Origin: Pseudomonadales bacterium
Lineage (GTDB): Bacteria; Pseudomonadota; Gammaproteobacteria; Pseudomonadales; Azotimanducaceae
Assembly (NCBI GenBank): GCA_019090615.1
Contig: JAHRVQ010000087.1
Coordinates: forward strand, 1 to 58,975
Length of the DNA stretch: 58,975 nt
Reading direction: 5' to 3'
How positions within the stretch are numbered: position 1 is the first letter of the stretch; the number at the start of each line of letters is the position of its first letter. Positions 31,171 through 40,775 of the stretch are shown here, piece by piece. Made by a program: the position numbers and the translations under genes. Under the pieces are notes generated by a model that worked only from the letters and a program-made list of their open reading frames with translations, was not told the DNA's origin and ran no database searches.

Positions 31171-31206
31171 GTGCGCCAACTAATAGATCGTGCCGACTAA
31201 TAGATT
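31171..31206. repeat. Imperfect tandem duplication of 17-19 bp
   Basis: CGTGCGCCAACTAATAGAT (31171-31189) is followed directly by CGTGCCGACTAATAGAT (31190-31206), just after ispB. Confidence 0.75.
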
Positions 31207-31445
31207 AGTACAACTCTCTTACCCAGCGTTTCAAACAAACCCTGACGGTACAGAGCTGCATCGAGTTGTAGCTCAAAATGATAGAGTACTATCTTTGGGA
31301 GGCAGCTGTAGTGAGTTTAAAATTACAATAGTCAACCCACATATACCGCGTATAAAAGCCATCGCTAACAACAGTTATTATGCTGTCGAATAAATAACAC
31401 CGAGGGTAAGTTAGCAACCCGTTAATACTAACTCGGCAAATTCAC

Positions 31446-32054
31446 CTACAAACCTGTCAGACCAAGCTCCCTGGCACGCTCAATTAATTGTACGACATTA
31501 CGTACTTCAAGCTTTTTCATTAGGTTCATGCGATGGGTATCAACGGTTTTTGGGGAAATGAATAATTCACTAGCCACTTCTGTATTACTTCGTCCAACTG
31601 CTAGCAGGTTAAGCACCTGCCTTTCCCTTTTTGTTAGATCATGTGCGGTATCTAGCAATAGCTGACTAATTTCTTGCTGAATAAATTGCTCACCCCGGCT
31701 TACGGCGGTTATGGCTTGTTGCAAAACATCCGGGTCGACAGACTTCGATAATAAACCTTGTATCCTGGCCTGACTGGCAAGTACCTTCTGGAACACAGCG
31801 CCGTATTGCAAACCGGTCAGAATAATAATCTTTAAGTCTGGCTGATTGAGCCTGATATTTTCAAGCGTTGACAATAGCTCTCCACCCGGCATATCAAAGT
31901 CGCTGACCAAAAGGTCAACATCAAAATTATTCAACAACGCTTCAAGTGCCGGGATATCCGCCGCCTCGGCGATAACATCATGACCTAACGCTGTCAGCAG
32001 GTTTTTGAAACCCGCACGCATCAAATTATGGTCATCAGCAATCGCGATTTTCAT
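31446..32054 (-). CDS. NarL/FixJ-type response regulator
   Basis: 202 residues. A receiver domain with phospho-acceptor Asp52 (LLVSDFDMPGG) and acidic pocket ADDHN is followed by a LuxR-type helix-turn-helix (about 138-200; LTKRERQVLNLLAVGRSNTEVA, in two parts, and SPKTVDTHRMNLMKKL). It is probably the output of the hybrid kinase encoded upstream, whose C-terminal HPT domain could phosphorylate it. The target promoters are unknown. Confidence 0.9.
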   Translation of the reverse strand: MKIAIADDHNLMRAGFKNLLTALGHDVIAEAADIPALEALLNNFDVDLLVSDFDMPGGELLSTLENIRLNQPDLKIIILTGLQYGAVFQKVLASQARIQGLLSKSVDPDVLQQAITAVSRGEQFIQQEISQLLLDTAHDLTKRERQVLNLLAVGRSNTEVASELFISPKTVDTHRMNLMKKLEVRNVVQLIERARELGLTGL

Positions 32055-32208
32055 ATATTCGCCCCTGGCTTAGCGCTACTTTTATCCGTGCGAAATTTAA
32101 CCATCGCCCGATTTGTCACTGGCATAAAAGTTCTCTGCAATCACTTAGTATTAGCGCGCATTTCACTCGGATTAGCGTCAGATATAGCGCCATTAGTAAC
32201 ACCTCGTA

Positions 32209-34725
32209 CTAACTCACCATAGCATTGGCGAGGTTTGCCATTTTATTAATCGCCTGCCGATTATCCAGCACTTCTAATACAGCCTGGCTATACTGCTCAA
32301 GCATCAAACTCGTCACCTGACTGGATTCGAAAATAGTCGTTTCTATCGTGGCTGCGGCTGTTGCTAACCCTTCAAGCGCCAGAAATGATGCGGACCCAGA
32401 AATTTTATGCGCCAGGGTTTTTAATTCTTGCAACTGATTGCCCTCAAGGCATTCATCAATTTCGGCGCTACTGGTTCGTATCTCATCAAGGAATTCGAGC
32501 AAGTGTGAAAAGTATTCGCTTTGATTATTAGGCCAACGTTTCAACCCTCTGGCAACATCAATACCTGGCAAGCTTAGATCATGAGTAGCATCAGGTGCAG
32601 CATCAAGACTGGCCGAAGTCCGCGGCATTTGTTCGGTTTGTTTTGCAACAGCAGCTGCAAAGCGCTGAGAAGACGTCATCGATAGCGCCAAACAGTCTTG
32701 TATTTTTTTGTATAAAATATCGGGGTCAAAAGGTTTAGCCAGAAAATCATTCATCCCAGCTGCAATGCATTGTTCTCTTACTCCATCCATTACGTTTGCC
32801 GTTAACGCAATAATGGGCAAATTACCCACAGCACCAGCCTGCTGTCGAATTTGACGGGTTGCCTCAAAGCCATTCATTTCTGGCATCTGGATGTCTATTA
32901 ATAACAAATCATATTGCTCATGGCTTACCTTATTTACAGCCGACTTACCATCATCAGCAACCGACACCTTAGCCCCCATACTCTCCAACATTGAAACCAT
33001 TAAGGCCTGATTCATTGCAACATCATCCGCAACCAGAATACGACAATCCTGCAATTTATACGCCTTGACTGTTGGTTCCGCCACCTGCATTTGGGCTACA
33101 TCCGAATCCGTACAAATGCAAAACGGCAAGGTAAATTTGACTGTAGTACCTGTGCTAATTCTAGTACCTGTGTTAATTCTAGCACCTGTGTTAACACTAG
33201 CCTCGGGCTTGACTGCAACATCATTTTCAGTGTCAGTTCCCCCGGAAAAATTACTGTCCACAGTAATATCGCCACCCAAAAGCTTAACCAATTTATATAC
33301 GATGGGCATGCCCAACCCAGTACCGCCATATTGACGCGTTGTTGATGGATCGGCCTGACTAAACACATCAAAGATTCTAGGGATATAATCTGGCTCAATT
33401 CCTACACCAGTATCATTGACAGAAAACTGAATATACACACTGTCTAACTGTTGGTTTTCTTTACTTGCAACTTTTTCTTGACGTAAACTGGCGACATCAA
33501 CCACACTAATATTGACGGTCACCTTGCCCTGACGGGTAAACTTAAGCGAATTACTAACCAGGTTGTTGAGTATTTGCTGCAGTCGATTTTGATCACCCCA
33601 TACCCTTTGCGGCACCGCTGCCTCCATCGAAACATCAAACAGCAAATGCTTTTCTTTCGCCTGGCCGGAAAATGTGGCAATACTCATTTCAATAACATCT
33701 GCAAAATAGAAGGCAATCGACTCTACGTCTGCCTTGCCTTCATCCAGCTTGGACATATCAAGAATGTCATTAATTAACAACAATAATGAGCGGGCTGATT
33801 TATCGATATAATTAAGTTGACGCCTTTCGTTATCTTTTAAATTCGCATTGCTTAACAAATGCGTAAAACCCATGATGGTATTCATTGGCGTGCGTATCTC
33901 ATGACTGATAGACGCTAAAAACAAACTTTTTTCCTGGTCCGACTTAGCGGCTGCGAAAGCCAACTTTTCTTTCTCACGAGAATTTTCAATTTCCAGCGCT
34001 AACGCAGTTTCTGTCATCTGTTTTTGATCAACACCTTCCTTAATCCTCAGCCGCATCTGGTTTAGCGCATTGACCACCTCGTCCAACTCATCATCAACCA
34101 CGTTCGGCTTTCTGTTAAGTGAAAATACACCGTCAATGTTTGAAAGTTTAATGGTGCTTGATTGCCTGGAAATATCCAGAATATGCCGAGTTAATATTTG
34201 CCGAATAATAAACAGGATAATGGCTGAAATCAGCAATGTTTTTAGACTTTGCAGTAGTACTATATAAAAGGCACTTTTATATAAATTATTGTAAGCAATT
34301 TCGTCAGATGTGGTAAGAACCAACTTGCCCAAATAATAGTCTTCCGTATTATTGGCATTAATGACCAGGTCATGATGACGAATAGCATTGTCGGTATAAA
34401 CTTTATCCCCTTTCTCGCCCAACTCAATTTTGTGAATACCGGTTTGTGTTTCTTGCCAGCTAAGCTCTACATGGATTACCTTTGGCAAAGACAACAGACT
34501 TTCCATACTGATCCTGATCTGGCTTTCGTCAAATTTCCACAAGCTATTAGTTAAAGCCGGTATTACGGTTGACTCCATCTGATCAACCTGATTATCCGCA
34601 ACCCGAAGATTGTCCTGCAGATCAGTCCATAGCAGCAATAGTATAAACAAAAAAGTGATGATCGAACTTGTTAAGATGATATAGAACAGCAGCCTGATAC
34701 GAATGCTTTTATTTTCCTGATTCAT
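32209..34725 (-). CDS. Hybrid sensor histidine kinase with receiver and HPT domains
   Basis: 838 residues. Order: TM helix (about 10-32), a periplasmic domain of roughly 110 residues, a second TM (about 155-178), a HAMP-like linker, HisKA with His275 (SISHEIRTPMNT), HATPase (NNLVSNSLKF, VNDTGVGIEP, GTGLGMPIVYKLV), a receiver with Asp611 (LLLIDIQMPEMNG) and an HPT domain with His773 (LAHKISGSASF). It is a full phosphorelay likely feeding the NarL-type regulator next door. A stretch of hexapeptide tandem repeats is inserted between the last strands of the HATPase domain. The upstream gene encodes a substrate-binding protein that could present a ligand. Confidence 0.92.
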   Translation of the reverse strand: MNQENKSIRIRLLFYIILTSSIITFLFILLLLWTDLQDNLRVADNQVDQMESTVIPALTNSLWKFDESQIRISMESLLSLPKVIHVELSWQETQTGIHKIELGEKGDKVYTDNAIRHHDLVINANNTEDYYLGKLVLTTSDEIAYNNLYKSAFYIVLLQSLKTLLISAIILFIIRQILTRHILDISRQSSTIKLSNIDGVFSLNRKPNVVDDELDEVVNALNQMRLRIKEGVDQKQMTETALALEIENSREKEKLAFAAAKSDQEKSLFLASISHEIRTPMNTIMGFTHLLSNANLKDNERRQLNYIDKSARSLLLLINDILDMSKLDEGKADVESIAFYFADVIEMSIATFSGQAKEKHLLFDVSMEAAVPQRVWGDQNRLQQILNNLVSNSLKFTRQGKVTVNISVVDVASLRQEKVASKENQQLDSVYIQFSVNDTGVGIEPDYIPRIFDVFSQADPSTTRQYGGTGLGMPIVYKLVKLLGGDITVDSNFSGGTDTENDVAVKPEASVNTGARINTGTRISTGTTVKFTLPFCICTDSDVAQMQVAEPTVKAYKLQDCRILVADDVAMNQALMVSMLESMGAKVSVADDGKSAVNKVSHEQYDLLLIDIQMPEMNGFEATRQIRQQAGAVGNLPIIALTANVMDGVREQCIAAGMNDFLAKPFDPDILYKKIQDCLALSMTSSQRFAAAVAKQTEQMPRTSASLDAAPDATHDLSLPGIDVARGLKRWPNNQSEYFSHLLEFLDEIRTSSAEIDECLEGNQLQELKTLAHKISGSASFLALEGLATAAATIETTIFESSQVTSLMLEQYSQAVLEVLDNRQAINKMANLANAMVS
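33144..33197. repeat. Three 18-bp tandem repeats inside a kinase gene
   Basis: Units at 33144-33161, 33162-33179 and 33180-33197 encode GARINT, GTRIST-type hexapeptides (VNTGARINTGTRISTGTT). They sit in a loop of the HATPase domain. Confidence 0.9.
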
Positions 34726-34760
34726 AAACGTCTTTTTTTATCAACAGTTATTAGAATAAT

Positions 34761-34792
34761 CAGCTCTCTAAATAGTCAGCGCTCTAAATAGT
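34761..34792. repeat. 16-bp tandem duplication upstream of the hybrid kinase
   Basis: CAGCTCTCTAAATAGT (34761-34776) and CAGCGCTCTAAATAGT (34777-34792) are adjacent and differ at one base. They fill most of the 70-bp spacer between the substrate-binding protein and the kinase. Confidence 0.9.
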
Positions 34793-34795
34793 CAA

Positions 34796-35560
34796 TTATT
34801 GGGCCAGGTTTTCTTCCAGCATAGAGTGAAAACTCTGATATATGTTTTCATATGTCCCATCATCGCGCATTGACTGTAGCGCTTCATTGAACTGCAATCG
34901 AATGCTGGCCGAATGGTTTTTTTTGGGGAAAATTAAATACGTCGGTACTGTTTCAAGTGCTGGCATCAGTTTTCTGACATCATCCTGCAAACCCAATTGA
35001 TAGAGATAATATTTACCGACATGCCTGCCACTCGGCGCAACATCAATTCGTTTCATCACTAACATGCGTAAGGACTGTTCTGTTAACGTCACAAACTCAA
35101 TATTCTTAACGACGCCTTCTGCAACCGCTTTATCATAGGTGCCGCCATAGCTATAGCCTCGAATCGCGCCGAATATATACTCGCTTAATGCGCCAAGATT
35201 GCCGTTATACTCAATTTGAGAATCTTTTCTAACAAACAGTACCGATGTTTCATCCTGCAACACCTCTGAATATTCTGCAAATAATTCTCGTTCTGGTGTT
35301 CTATAAACATTGAACAAACCATCTACAACCCCACTCCGAATTTGCTCCATGGCTCTTGCCCAGGGCGCGATAGATACCTGCACGGGTTGATTCATGCGCC
35401 TAAACGCTTCTCTAACTAATTCAACGCCAATACCTTTAACTTCATCGTCCTGGGTAAAACTGTAGGGCGCATTCTCCATAGTAAGGATCTGAAGTGTTTT
35501 AGCCTGGGCCTGTCCTGCCAGGACAAGCAGGGAAATAATAATAAACTTGAATCTAAGCAT
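34796..35560 (-). CDS. Periplasmic substrate-binding protein (SBP_bac_3 type)
   Basis: 254 residues. The signal peptide (MLRFKFIIISLLVLAGQAQA) is followed by a type 2 periplasmic-binding fold: QILTMENAPYSFTQDDEVKGIGVELVREAF, here in pieces, and RSGVVDGLFNVYRTPEREL. There is no ABC transporter next to it. Instead a hybrid kinase and a response regulator follow on the same strand, so it more likely serves ligand sensing than uptake. The ligand is unknown; polar amino acids are typical of the family. Confidence 0.85.
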   Translation of the reverse strand: MLRFKFIIISLLVLAGQAQAKTLQILTMENAPYSFTQDDEVKGIGVELVREAFRRMNQPVQVSIAPWARAMEQIRSGVVDGLFNVYRTPERELFAEYSEVLQDETSVLFVRKDSQIEYNGNLGALSEYIFGAIRGYSYGGTYDKAVAEGVVKNIEFVTLTEQSLRMLVMKRIDVAPSGRHVGKYYLYQLGLQDDVRKLMPALETVPTYLIFPKKNHSASIRLQFNEALQSMRDDGTYENIYQSFHSMLEENLAQ

Positions 35561-36306
35561 ACAAAATTGTCCATTTAAAATAACCAGCTGCCTGATCAGC
35601 CGGAAAATTCACAGGCATCATGGGCGAAGAACATATTCAAGAGCAACCTTTTTGTTATTGTGTTTTCGGTCCATGCTCAGGATCTTACATAGGCCGAATA
35701 GTTCATGGCTTTTTCTCGGCCTGGAATTATAACCGTCGCCAACTATACGTCGCCGAAACGAATAATCCGCAGAGCAAAAACAGCACCTGATGAACAGCCA
35801 GAATAAAAGCAAAAATTACGACAACACCCGCACTGATAAAGTACACTACTTAGCTTTCATATATTAACTGACGACAAAAAACCTACCCGAATAAATGCCG
35901 GTGATCACAACCTCAACACCCAAACACCTGGTTTCAGTCTCTAAACCCGCGAGCGAAACTTAACCCCTTCGTATATACGTTTTCTCAGGTGGCCACAAAA
36001 AATTGCCCACAAATATACAACCCCACATAACTTGGGCGATATCATTCATGGTGAAAACAAGGGATTATAGAACAAATCGCACCCGACATAATGAGTTAGA
36101 TGCCTTAATATTGCCGTTTTGACAGAGCATTTATGCCATATTATGCCATATAATTGTCACCAAAATTTTATAGTGCCTTTTTGATACCCTTACAATTCGG
36201 TTTTTTTGCCTGGGTCAAATTCAGTAAAGTTATTTTATGAGATTATCTTGCTAGCTATTGAACTGGATCTACACTGTAGGACAATCAAACTATTTGGGGT
36301 GCGGAT
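35561..36306. other. 746-bp intergenic region upstream of a porin
   Basis: No convincing gene. A perfect TTGACA (36119-36124) and a perfect TATAAT (36149-36154) are 24 bp apart, with a 10-bp tandem duplication between them. A CGTATATACG palindrome lies at 35970-35979. A GGGG ribosome-binding site precedes the porin ATG. Confidence 0.5.
36131..36150. repeat. 10-bp tandem duplication between promoter boxes
   Basis: TTATGCCATA is repeated exactly (36131-36140, 36141-36150), lying in the spacer between TTGACA and TATAAT upstream of the porin gene. Confidence 0.9.
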
Positions 36307-37272
36307 ATGAACCGGCTTATCAAATTATTTGCATGGACAACGTTGATAATCATGAATATGACTATCAATACTTTTGGCAGTTCAAATTCTCTTTACGGCG
36401 ACTTTAGATATTCTTTAAATGATGTCGATGCAGGTACAAATACTACCAGTAGTGACAACAATGCTTCCAGACTAGGTTTCAAAGGCGACTTTGGTGACCC
36501 CGAAGGCATCACTGCATTTTACAATCTACAAACAGGTGTTAACGTAGATAGCGCCGCTGATGCTTTTTCTCAACGGTTCTTTTTTGCGGGGATAAAAGGC
36601 AAATTTGGCAAGGTGGCCTATGGTAGAACCTCTACTGCCTATAAAATGGCAGGTTTACGGCTTGACCCTTTCTATGACAGCTCTGCGGGCCCTGGCTTTG
36701 GGGGGGCAAATTTTGGCCTTTCGCCTTTGACCAATGGCTGGACCGATAATTCGCTTACATACACAAGCCCTAAACTAGGCCACTTTACCGTAAATGCAGC
36801 GGCCTTTCTTGATGATTCTGACGAGGATGAACATGATGCCAATGTGGGCATTTTATACAAAAACGAAACTATATCAGCAGGCTTTCAATATGCCCATATA
36901 GCAGATACTGGCGTTATCGCAAAGGGTGCTGCGGACAGCAATGCAGCCCGGTTTCATGTCGCTGCCAGGTGGGGCAAGTGGAACTTCAATGCCTCCATTG
37001 AGAAAATTGACGTAAGCCAGGGCAACGATCAGGACTACCTCTATCTTTCATCTACCTATAAGATGTCGGATACGCTGAAATTCGCTGCCTCGGTTGGCAC
37101 AGCTGATGATGTTAGTGTAACCGCTGATGGCGATGGCTACAGTCTCGGCATGTTTTATACAATGCCCACTCGAACAGTAATTTCTCTGATGTACAGCACG
37201 GTTGATTATGACAATGGTACTGACAGGGATATATTCGCCCTGGGCGTAAGCCAGAAGTTTTCCTTTAAATAA
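36307..37272 (+). CDS. Gram-negative porin
   Basis: 321 residues with a signal peptide (to about residue 24, cleavage near NTFGSS) and repeated amphipathic beta strands ending in short turns, as in general trimeric porins. Hallmarks are LYGDFRYSLN at the mature N terminus, GFKGDFGDPEG, FAGIKGKFGKVAYGRTSTAY (the strand preceding the constriction loop) and a C-terminal VSQKFSFK. It probably allows diffusion of small hydrophilic solutes. It stands alone between large non-coding regions, suggesting its own regulation. Confidence 0.85.
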   Translation: MNRLIKLFAWTTLIIMNMTINTFGSSNSLYGDFRYSLNDVDAGTNTTSSDNNASRLGFKGDFGDPEGITAFYNLQTGVNVDSAADAFSQRFFFAGIKGKFGKVAYGRTSTAYKMAGLRLDPFYDSSAGPGFGGANFGLSPLTNGWTDNSLTYTSPKLGHFTVNAAAFLDDSDEDEHDANVGILYKNETISAGFQYAHIADTGVIAKGAADSNAARFHVAARWGKWNFNASIEKIDVSQGNDQDYLYLSSTYKMSDTLKFAASVGTADDVSVTADGDGYSLGMFYTMPTRTVISLMYSTVDYDNGTDRDIFALGVSQKFSFK

Positions 37273-37302
37273 AATAGACGGTATCTTTTATTTTATTTTA
37301 AA
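37264..37302. terminator. AT-rich hairpin at the porin 3' end
   Basis: TTTAAATAAAATA (37264-37276) and TATTTTATTTTAAA (37289-37302) are near-perfect inverted repeats spanning the porin stop codon. The stem is almost purely A-T, so terminator function is uncertain. Confidence 0.35.
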
Positions 37303-37389
37303 GGCACTAGGAATAGCAGCTAAAATTCGACAGGCTCCGGGTAATCAAATTCCAAAGGTATTGATTATCCTCTAGTGATTTATCAGCAA

Positions 37390-37446
37390 CCAGGATAGTA
37401 CCTTATCGAACCGGTACCATCCTGGGTTTCCATGAGAAATGGAAAC
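37390..37446. repeat. Twin adjacent stem-loops
   Basis: The first has 13-base arms with one mismatch (CCAGGATAGTACC 37390-37402; GGTACCATCCTGG 37413-37425). The second has perfect 8-base arms (GTTTCCAT 37426-37433; ATGGAAAC 37439-37446). No T tract follows on either strand, so they do not look like ordinary terminators. Confidence 0.7.
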
Positions 37447-37710
37447 GCCATACTCAGACCGTCATCCTTAGAATTTCCTTTACATGAACCTCGACATCAA
37501 CTGTCCCGTCTATCCTAACGCCCAAGCAATGTTTCTCAAAAATGATGCAGTTACTATATAAAAGAACCCAGCCACTCTCTAACACCCGCCTCCGGCTAAC
37601 CTTAACCTAACCGGGCACAAACAGGCATAAAGAGCAGTATGCATTGGCAATTACTGATACTGATGATGCTAGTCTTAACACCATTTTCTTCAATAGAACA
37701 AAGCCGGTAT

Positions 37711-37735
37711 CCTGCCTTGATGCCAGCAAGGCAGG
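37711..37735. repeat. GC-rich stem-loop
   Basis: CCTGCCTTG (37711-37719) and CAAGGCAGG (37727-37735) form a perfect 9-bp stem with a 7-base loop. No T tract follows. Confidence 0.7.
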
Positions 37736-38021
37736 GCGGTAATCAGACTTAATCAAGCGCTCTCCAACACCAAATCATACAGAAAACTAACGTGCTAGTT
37801 ACCAAAACCAGCTCACATTAATGTCCATGAAACGCTACTAACGGATATTATATATTCTGAATAAAAACCTATCCAGCATTGATTCCGTCGTGTATATACG
37901 GTGTCAGAAAAGGATGCTCAGGAAACAACAACCCCAGTATAAAGCAGTTTAAATATGAAGAGTAAAGCGTGACTAAAAGCTAAGGACGAGCAGTGAGTAT
38001 AAGGATCTGGAACAACAACCG

Positions 38022-39929
38022 TTAAAACAAATCAACATCAACGTCGCCGACCCCTTCTTTGTCCTGTTCTTGAAAAACAAACTCAGACAGTATGGCTTTT
38101 AGCTTTTGCGATAGATTGATTAATTCTTCGGCATTTTGATACGTTGTTTTTGCATTGCCAGTAGTCTCCAACGATAGAACAGAAATCTTTTTGACGTTTT
38201 CTGCCACATCATCTGCCGCCCCATGCTGTATATGTACAGCCGCATCAATACTTGAATTCAACTTAACAATATCGGCAACTGAGTGCGATATCTCTTCGAG
38301 TGTGGTCAATGTTTTTTGCGAATGTTCTGTCGTCTCACCTATTTTTATACTGCCACTTTCTGTTGAACTAACCGCCGCCGCAGTGACGGCACTAAATCCT
38401 GTGACCATTGTTTCTATCTCCTTCGCCGAACTTTGAGTCTTTAAGGCCAAAGACCGAACTTCATCCGCGACAACGGCAAAACCTCGCCCCGCTTCTCCAG
38501 CTCGTGCAGCCTCAATCGCCGCATTAAGGGCGAGTAAATTAGTCTGATCGGCAATCGCTTTGATGGTCTCGATTATTGAGGCTATATTCTTCGCATTGCT
38601 TTCCAACGATTGTATTTCACTTGCTATACTATGAAACGATTCCACCAGTTGATCCATACTCTGGACCGCATCAGTCACAATACCGATGCCATTATCAGAT
38701 ATTTTCGACACCCCTCGCGCTGATTCATTGGCATCAGCGGAAATAGATTCTACATCGTGACTCGCGACCCTCATGGTCTGCATGTTGTTTTCTAAATCAC
38801 TGGTCATTTGATGTTGCACAGCCATATTAGAAGAAGTGGATTGGGTATTAACCTGCATTTCTCTGGCAGTTATTGACAAATTTCCCACTACATCATGTAA
38901 TATAACCAGTGATTTTTTTAAAGAAGATATTAATCCCTGAACACCCTGAGTGATGAGCCTTAATTCCAAAAGCCCTTCCAGTTTGGTATTAACTGTCAGG
39001 TCGCCATGAGCTATAAGGTCAAGGTCTTTCAATAATCGTTTAATCGGCTGGAACAGTAAAACTCTTAGCACTGAGAAACTGGCTAAAAGCACCACCACCA
39101 ACACAATTATATAACCCAGGAAAATGGAGTACCTGGTTGATGCCATGGACCTGGCAAGATGCTCAATATTCTCCTGAGTAGTAATAGTAAGACGGGCACC
39201 ATCTTGCTCTAAAAGATTAAAAGTAGCGGCTATATAATACGGGTTATCTATTACCCAGTCGTCAGACTGGTAACTGACTACAGTGTTTTGTCTTATTTGA
39301 ACCGGGCTATCAATGATCTCTGCAACTCTTTTTAAATGGAATACAGGGTCAGTAACTACCTCGATATAACCTTTAATTCGCAACCCCCCAATGGGCAAAA
39401 TAACGGTCTGAAAACCTTGCTGTGCATCGCCCCAAAGCCTATTAAAAGGACTAAATTTATCGCCCTTATCACGGTTCAATAACGCTGACTTAATCCCAGA
39501 ACCAAGCGGCAGTAATTGTTGTGCACCAAGATTACTTTCAACAAGAAAGGTCATTTTTTTGTCATAAAGCCGAACTTTTACCAGATCCAACAGACTACTG
39601 GTAACAAACCGCTCGGTGAAAGGGGCGTCTAATAAAGGTGTTAACGCCAGCCTACGTTCCTTTTCATCACGTATTTTAATTGATCGGCCGATGGCTTTAG
39701 ACCGTGCCAATTCACTCGCCAGGATTATACTATCTTCCACAAGGTCATTGAGCGTTTTATAACTGGAAACTTTAGAAACCCGTGCCAGTGAATGTTTTTG
39801 TGCTTCAATGGAGCTTTGCTCGATATAGTAGGTACCTATGGCCGCCATCAAAATAGCTAGCGCACCAACAACGCACAGGATAGTAAATATCACTCCCCGA
39901 ATGCCGATGGTGAACTTATAAATCGCCAA
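38022..39929 (-). CDS. Methyl-accepting chemotaxis protein
   Basis: 635 residues. TM1 (about 10-32) is followed by an extracytoplasmic sensor (about 33-265), TM2 (about 272-295), HAMP ([20 protein letters not shown]) and a full signalling domain whose tip reads [20 protein letters not shown] followed by [14 protein letters not shown]. It likely starts at TTG 39929 with AGGGG upstream. There is no C-terminal NWETF-like tether. The sensor shares RFVT..LL..VK.R.YD (near residue 108) and P.GGLR..GY.E.V (near 177) with the CheA-like protein at 44457-47114. No CheW, CheA or CheR gene of a canonical system is in the window. Confidence 0.93.
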   Translation of the reverse strand: MAIYKFTIGIRGVIFTILCVVGALAILMAAIGTYYIEQSSIEAQKHSLARVSKVSSYKTLNDLVEDSIILASELARSKAIGRSIKIRDEKERRLALTPLLDAPFTERFVTSSLLDLVKVRLYDKKMTFLVESNLGAQQLLPLGSGIKSALLNRDKGDKFSPFNRLWGDAQQGFQTVILPIGGLRIKGYIEVVTDPVFHLKRVAEIIDSPVQIRQNTVVSYQSDDWVIDNPYYIAATFNLLEQDGARLTITTQENIEHLARSMASTRYSIFLGYIIVLVVVLLASFSVLRVLLFQPIKRLLKDLDLIAHGDLTVNTKLEGLLELRLITQGVQGLISSLKKSLVILHDVVGNLSITAREMQVNTQSTSSNMAVQHQMTSDLENNMQTMRVASHDVESISADANESARGVSKISDNGIGIVTDAVQSMDQLVESFHSIASEIQSLESNAKNIASIIETIKAIADQTNLLALNAAIEAARAGEAGRGFAVVADEVRSLALKTQSSAKEIETMVTGFSAVTAAAVSSTESGSIKIGETTEHSQKTLTTLEEISHSVADIVKLNSSIDAAVHIQHGAADDVAENVKKISVLSLETTGNAKTTYQNAEELINLSQKLKAILSEFVFQEQDKEGVGDVDVDLF

Positions 39930-40004
39930 TGTTATGTACCCCTGGGCACGTCAATATAGTACCACAGTAATAATGAATTATATCAGTACTTTATTGACAG
40001 ACTG

Positions 40005-40430
40005 TTAGTCTTTAACGAACGGGTAGTTATTCTCGCTCCATTCCTCCCAACCACCTCTAAACCAGTACACATTAGTATAACCTTCAGCAACGGCAATTTT
40101 GGCGGCTTTCACACTTCGACCACACTTAGGTCCATTACAATAGAAAACCACCTCATTAGATTTGCTAGGAATATTTTCTGCAAGTGACACCGGTGTTGTT
40201 AGCGTATCCGGCAAGGCAATCGAACCTTCGATATAACCACCCGCTCTATCGCTGGCTTTTCTTGAATCAATAATAATTAGATCATCATGCTGATCATATA
40301 AATCAAAAATTGCCTCAGCCGTCACGCGTGTCGTACCAGCAATAGATTCGGGCGCTGCCTTTTCTGCAGATGATACATAAAAGGGTAAAAACAATAGACC
40401 CAGCGATAGTATTCTCAACAATGGACGCAT
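40005..40430 (-). CDS. Exported rhodanese-domain protein
   Basis: 141 residues. A signal peptide (to about residue 21, LLFLPFYVSSAE) is followed by one rhodanese domain (about 35-140) with the start-of-domain motif IIIDSRKASDRAGGYIEGSIALP and active-site loop FYCNGPKCGRSVKAA, where the first Cys is the expected sulphur acceptor. Periplasmic single-domain rhodaneses have varied or unknown roles. It follows the chemoreceptor by 75 bp on the same strand, but a functional link is not shown. Confidence 0.85.
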   Translation of the reverse strand: MRPLLRILSLGLLFLPFYVSSAEKAAPESIAGTTRVTAEAIFDLYDQHDDLIIIDSRKASDRAGGYIEGSIALPDTLTTPVSLAENIPSKSNEVVFYCNGPKCGRSVKAAKIAVAEGYTNVYWFRGGWEEWSENNYPFVKD

Positions 40431-40775
40431 GGAAATCTCGGCTATCTGGTGGGTTTCATTAACTATAGTCCACTAATCGTTTGGCGAGATGAAACGTGTT
40501 GATAGCAAAATAGCATTTTGAAATTACTTTAGCTGCTTATATTTTAACAGGTAATAAAGCACTATTATGTATGTAATGAAGGATATTCTGGCACCAGCCA
40601 AATTATAAAAATTTAAAAAAATACTGCAAACATCCAGTAAAACTCCAACAAGGTCACTAGAAGTCCAACATCAGGTTCAGCGGTATAACAAAAAATACGT
40701 TTCAGCGCCAGGGATTATAGGAACAAAGAACGCTATATATCACTAATGATATCACTATCAACGGCTTTCGTAGTC
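40431..40775. other. 345-bp intergenic region
   Basis: AT-rich spacer between the rhodanese and the CheX-domain kinase, both on the minus strand. I see no gene and no clear hairpin or promoter. Confidence 0.4.

Larger units (their letters stand above)
37273..38021. other. 749-bp intergenic region with several hairpins
   Basis: No convincing gene. Two hairpins stand back to back at 37390-37446, and a GC-rich 9-bp hairpin lies at 37711-37735. A 37-codon frame (37639-37752) starting MHWQLLILMMLVLTPFSS looks like a signal peptide but has a weak ribosome-binding site. Confidence 0.5.

Noticed and set aside
37639-37752. 37-codon frame with signal-peptide-like start
   Set aside because: Ribosome-binding site is weak, the last third overlaps a perfect hairpin, and there is no comparative evidence; kept only as a note in the intergenic entry.
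35970-37900. Related GTATATACG motifs at 35971-35979 and 37892-37900 as a shared operator
   Set aside because: Only nine bases are shared and only one copy is palindromic; too short to claim.
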